From assembly GCA_028023455.1 (NCBI GenBank), contig JAQFVV010006220.1:11335916-11399915 (forward strand): a DNA stretch of 64,000 bases, given 5' to 3'. This document shows, one piece after another, positions 60,212 through 64,000 of this stretch (position 1 is its first letter; each line of letters opens with the position of its first letter). A model generated the notes under the pieces. The model was not told where the DNA came from and did not search any database. It saw nothing but the letters and a program-made list of their open reading frames with translations. This stretch comes from Epiperipatus broadwayi (lineage: Eukaryota > Onychophora > Udeonychophora > Euonychophora > Peripatidae). The position numbers and the translations under genes were made by a program.

Positions 60212-62041
60212 ATGTCCCACAAAAGACAAAAACATGATATTCGTTTTTTTCAAGACTCTTGGACAAATGAATATGGATTTGTACAGCAAAAGAATCATGC
60301 TGTGTGTACATTATACAGTGAAAGTGTTGTGTGTCATACCTTAAGTGTACAAAGAAATTATCAAACTAAACATCTGTTCATGTTTAAAAACTCAGATGAG
60401 AAAAGTGAAGCTATAAAAAGAGCTGTTTCTGCCTTTAAAACACAAACTACTTATTTTAGTCAAATAATTGGAATCCAAAATAAAGCCACTGAATATAGTT
60501 ATACAATTGTTCATTGTATGGCTTTGAAATGCAAACCGTTCACAGATGGACAATTCATCACAGAAATGTTTTTGAAAAGTGCTGAAATCTTATTCAGTGA
60601 TCTACCAAATAAACAAATGATTCTGTCTTGAATTTGAGAAATACCAGCTTCTGCAAGATCAATTCAAAGAAGAAGAATTGACATAGCCAAAGACGTAACA
60701 ACAAAACAGAAAAACAGTTTACAACAAGCTGCTGCATTCAGTGTTAATGTTGATGAAAGCACTGATGTAAATGATGTGGCGCGCCTAGCAATAGTTGCAA
60801 AATATTGTGACAATAATCATATTTAGGAAGAATTATGTTGCTTGATTCCTCTTACTAATACAACAAAGAGACATGACATTTTCACTGCATTTTTCAATTA
60901 TTTTGAAAATCAGAAAATTAACATAAATAAAATATTTAGTGTTACTACTGATGCCAGCTGTGCAATGGTCAGAAAGGAAAAGGGATTTGTTAAACTTCTT
61001 GAAAATCATATTAAACATCGAATATTGAGTTTCCACTGCATTATACATCAGGAAAATTTAGTTGCAAAAATCTCATCACAATGCTTGACACTGTCATTAA
61101 AATAGTTAATTTCATAGTTTCTCATTCTTCATTGACACATAGGCAATTTAAATCCTTTTTGAAAAAACTGAATAGTGCATATATGGACCTCCTTCTATAC
61201 AGCAATGTTCATTGGATTAGTCAAGGCAATGTCTTGAACAGGTTTGTATCATGACTGAAAGAAATCAAGATGTTTTTGATGAAAAAGAACATTATCCGGA
61301 AATAAATGATGAAGACTGGTTATGCAAATTGATGTTTCTGACTGATACAACTCAATACCTGAATGAGATAAACTTGCAATTGCAAGGAAAGGGTCAAACA
61401 ATAATAGAACTTTTTGAATATTGGAAGGGATATGCATCAAAATTAAATATATTTTTGCATGATATTACCACTAACATCTACAAGTATTTTCCAAATGTAA
61501 AGGCCCATGCAAATCAATTTAACATTAACATAGATGAACTTCAAAAATACATTGAAGCTCTCAGAGAAGAATTTTCCAAACAATGTGAAGACTTCCAAAT
61601 ACACACACCCATATTTTCTTATCAAACCTGGCTTAATTTATTTAAAGATGACTCCAATTGATTTATTTCTTTTTGAGTAGATGGATATTGATAGTTTTGA
61701 AATGGAATTAATCAAACTAACATTATCAGAATTGTGGAAAACTAAATTTGTAGAATTGTGGAAAACTCTTGAAGGGAATTGTCTAAAAAAGTTGGCTGTC
61801 ATTGTCCATTGTTGGACATCATTACCTAAAAGATTTAATTCTTTGAAAAAACTCTGTTTTTGGCATTTGGTTCAACTAACTTATGTGAACAAATTTTCTC
61901 ACATATGAAAAATATTTTGAGTTCACAAAAAAGTTGGCTAACACCAGAACACTCAGAAGCATACGTGAAGCTAAAAGTGATCAATTACACACCTGACACT
62001 GAGCAATTGAGCAAAGAAGTACAAGGACAAGATTCACATTA
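60212..62041 (+). pseudogene. hAT transposase pseudogene (GTF2IRD2/FAM200-like)
   Basis: The N-terminus at 60212 reads 'FFQDSWTNEYGFVQQ' and NYQTKH, the BED-finger region of the GTF2IRD2/FAM200 group. The metal ligands are partly lost (CTLY in place of CLIC). Next comes VNVDESTDVNDVARLAIVA near 60745-60800 (first catalytic Asp), then VTTDASCAMV with KGFVKLLE and FHCIIHQENLVAKI (60842-61080; second catalytic block). The block at 61251-61661 includes 'LTDTTQYLNEINLQLQGKGQ', followed by the dimerisation end FGSTNLCEQIFSHM, 'WLTPEHSEAYVKL' and NYTPD near 61860-62010. Each block is cut by a stop or frameshift (for example near 60631, 60825, 61105, 61250, 61660 and 61900), so no enzyme can be made. 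Confidence 0.85.
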
Positions 62042-62219
62042 ATTTATTTTAATAATAAAAAATGGCTAATCATATTAGAATTCATGATATTTTTTTATTT
62101 AAATTATATATTTTGTATAAGTAAAAAGTTGTAATTTGTAATAAAAGTTTTAGTAAGCATGTTAAAATTATAAATTTAACAAAACGTACTTTTCACATAT
62201 AATTCTATGTATTTTTAAA

Positions 62220-62350
62220 TATTGAATGACCAATAATATAAGATCCAGTTATAATGGACTTCAAAAGTATATTATATAATAGTATATATTATATACTATA
62301 ATATTATATATAACTTTGAAGCCCATTGTAACTGAACCAATTTTGATAGT
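62220..62350. repeat. (TA)-rich inverted repeat inside the hAT 3' region
   Basis: 'tataatggacttcaaaagtatattatataatag' pairs with 'tatataactttgaagcccattgta' across an AT core, giving a hairpin of about 35 bp per arm. Confidence 0.5.
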
Positions 62351-62459
62351 ATATAATATAATAAGATTGGTAAAATCATGTCAGCACACGGAATAACATT
62401 GTAACATGGGTTCAGCACAACACAACTAAAAGGTTGCTGATCCCTGGAATATACTATTC

Positions 62460-63165
62460 TTATCCACAATCACTAGAACTTTGTCCATTAGCCGATTATA
62501 CATAATTATATTATAAAAAGTAGATTTTAAATAACCTACTGCATAGTAATTATCTCTTCAATCTTTTTTAGAGAAAAACAGCGAAGAAAAGAACAAGATT
62601 TGTCAGGCTAGTCAAAAATTAGTTGAAGATTTATATTTTAGTTTTCTTGTTTCATTCTCTAGCTAAAATTAGTCAATGTTCATGTTTTGATCTATAATTG
62701 GATAGCTACCTAGATTGGTTACAGGCTGGCTACATTAAAAAATACCTTAGCTTGCTTGGAATCGGGATTTTTTTTCAATTTTTACTTACATACAAATTCT
62801 AAACCACATCATGAGAACTTCCCCCATATATATGTGTGTGTTATTATGTAATTATATTCTCATGACTGTTATATATAAAATTGATCGTCATTTTACTATA
62901 GATGAACTTTTCAACTCGCTCTCCTTATTAAAACCAATTTGTTCAGATTAAGCATCATTAATAAAAAGCTAAATGACAGTTTAACATCTGATTGACAGTC
63001 AGATAATGCCAGCTTAAAATAATCCATTGTGATTTCTTCAGTAAAATCAGAACAAGCTGGAATATAATTCCACCTACAATTATTTTAATAATTATGTAAA
63101 TGTTAGAAATCAAAATAGCTTCCGGCTTTTTAACAGATACTGTTTAACGCATTGAATGAAAAATA
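62460..63165. other. AT-rich non-coding sequence
   Basis: No recognised gene. Confidence 0.45.
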
Positions 63166-63172
63166 AGTTGGA

Positions 63173-63190
63173 AGGTGCGACGACGCACCT
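63173..63190. other. GC hairpin AGGTGCG-ACGA-CGCACCT
   Basis: Perfect 7-bp stem with a 4-base loop in otherwise AT-rich DNA. Function unknown. Confidence 0.5.
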
Positions 63191-63194
63191 CTTA

Positions 63195-64000
63195 CATAGA
63201 ACTTCAAAAACTCATTAATACTGCACTTGACAAGTACAAATATCCTAAACGAACACAGATTTATTTATTATATTTCCCTTTTAAAAGTGTTTACAAACAA
63301 ACCCATTAAAAAACAATAATAATCATTATTATTGATAATAATTAAAATCTTGAAATTAATTATTAATATCTGAGTAAGTGGATGTCTGCACAGTATTTAA
63401 TAATATGCATATTCTATATATAAATGTAATAATAATAATTAATGTATAACATTTTCTATATTTTTTTAAATCTTTAGTACAATTACATATTATTTCTTTT
63501 ACTATTAGATATATATTTAGGACAAATTTTTTATAGTTCGGATTATGAATTTTTTTCTTAATTCGCAGGATGGAATTTTTTATTATTTTGTTTCCCATGC
63601 TTACTCTTCTGGAACATCATCTTTTTTATAAGTTTATAATATTCTGCAATATGATCTAAAAATTAACACATTGTTATTAATATCTTTTCCTAAACCAATG
63701 TGGTCACTTTAATTCCAGAAAAAAAAAACTATTAAGGATGAATTTTTGCGATGATTATACAAATCACTATTAATTAAAGACTTCAACATTCTATCTTCAT
63801 TCATATTTTTCTGATAAAATCAATTAATGTTACTCTTTAGAGAGCTTATGAGATAACATTAAAATTATAAATATGTGCTATAATTGTATGAAAATTATTA
63901 TTGAAACTAAACACCTTCATGCAATTATAGCTTTTTTTATGAAAGCGTGCAGGCGCATATATTTATAATTGTCTAAGAAAAATTTCTTAATTTTATAGAT
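63195..64000. other. AT-rich non-coding sequence
   Basis: Only short open frames with AT-driven composition. No gene or repeat recognised. Confidence 0.45.

Larger units (their letters stand above)
59800..62454 (+). mobile_element. Complete hAT transposon (GTF2IRD2/FAM200-type), 2.64 kb, inactive
   Basis: Terminal repeats CAGGGGTCGGCAA at 59808 and the complement CAGGGATCAGCAA ending at 62446 differ at two positions. The 8-bp target duplication GAATATAC is perfect at 59800-59807 and 62447-62454. The interior carries one plus-strand transposase pseudogene. Both ends are kept, so the terminal repeats could still serve as substrates if an active relative exists. Confidence 0.92.

Overview
This window looks like gene-poor, very AT-rich DNA from an animal genome, probably an invertebrate. 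The evidence is the collection of transposable elements: hAT transposons with BED-finger transposases, RTE and Jockey/CR1-type LINEs, an L1/Tx1-like LINE family, tRNA-derived SINEs and Penelope-like ribozyme motifs. Long tracts of (TA)n, (TAA)n and other triplet repeats are also present. I cannot name the species. No intact host gene was found. The only host-exon candidate is a short open stretch near 13.4-13.7 kb.

Layout. 1-9 kb: AT-rich DNA with a hAT relic (4.8-5.1 kb), a tRNA-Val-like SINE (6.5 kb) and several copies of an unnamed dispersed repeat (2.7, 7.4, 7.8 and 8.0 kb). 9.4-11.8 kb: LTR-like termini and a tRNA-Lys-type primer-binding site. 17.6-18.25 kb: the 3' end of one LINE. 21.0-21.9 kb: a 0.9 kb palindrome. 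24.3-30.6 kb: a nested stack in which a minus-strand RTE LINE was split by a hAT transposon (25349-28217) and by a 5'-truncated LINE with an exact 18-bp target duplication (28343-29529). 33.5-44.3 kb: three same-orientation copies of one L1/Tx1-like LINE family lie head to tail, each joined to the next through a trinucleotide tract. 48.1-50.1 kb: a roughly 1.9 kb palindrome centred on a second primer-binding-site motif. 51.25-52.46 kb: a decayed Jockey/CR1-type reverse transcriptase on the minus strand. 53.2 kb: a second kind of tRNA-derived SINE. 53.5-55.6 kb: a third palindrome between inverted (TTA)n/(TAA)n tracts, then a fourth copy of the triplet-associated LINE. 56.6-57.7 kb: a non-autonomous hAT with perfect 8-bp duplications. 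57.96-58.09 kb: another SINE. 58.3-59.5 kb: a second RTE relic interrupted by a hairpin element. 59.8-62.45 kb: a complete but inactivated hAT element with terminal repeats and a perfect 8-bp duplication.

Together these form a layered insertion record. No two parts form a working gene system; all protein-coding regions are broken by stops or frameshifts. The most unusual themes are (i) a LINE family whose copies repeatedly adjoin triplet microsatellites and each other's tails, (ii) three large imperfect palindromes, and (iii) very short SINEs of about 100 bp that are little more than a tRNA-like head plus an A tail.
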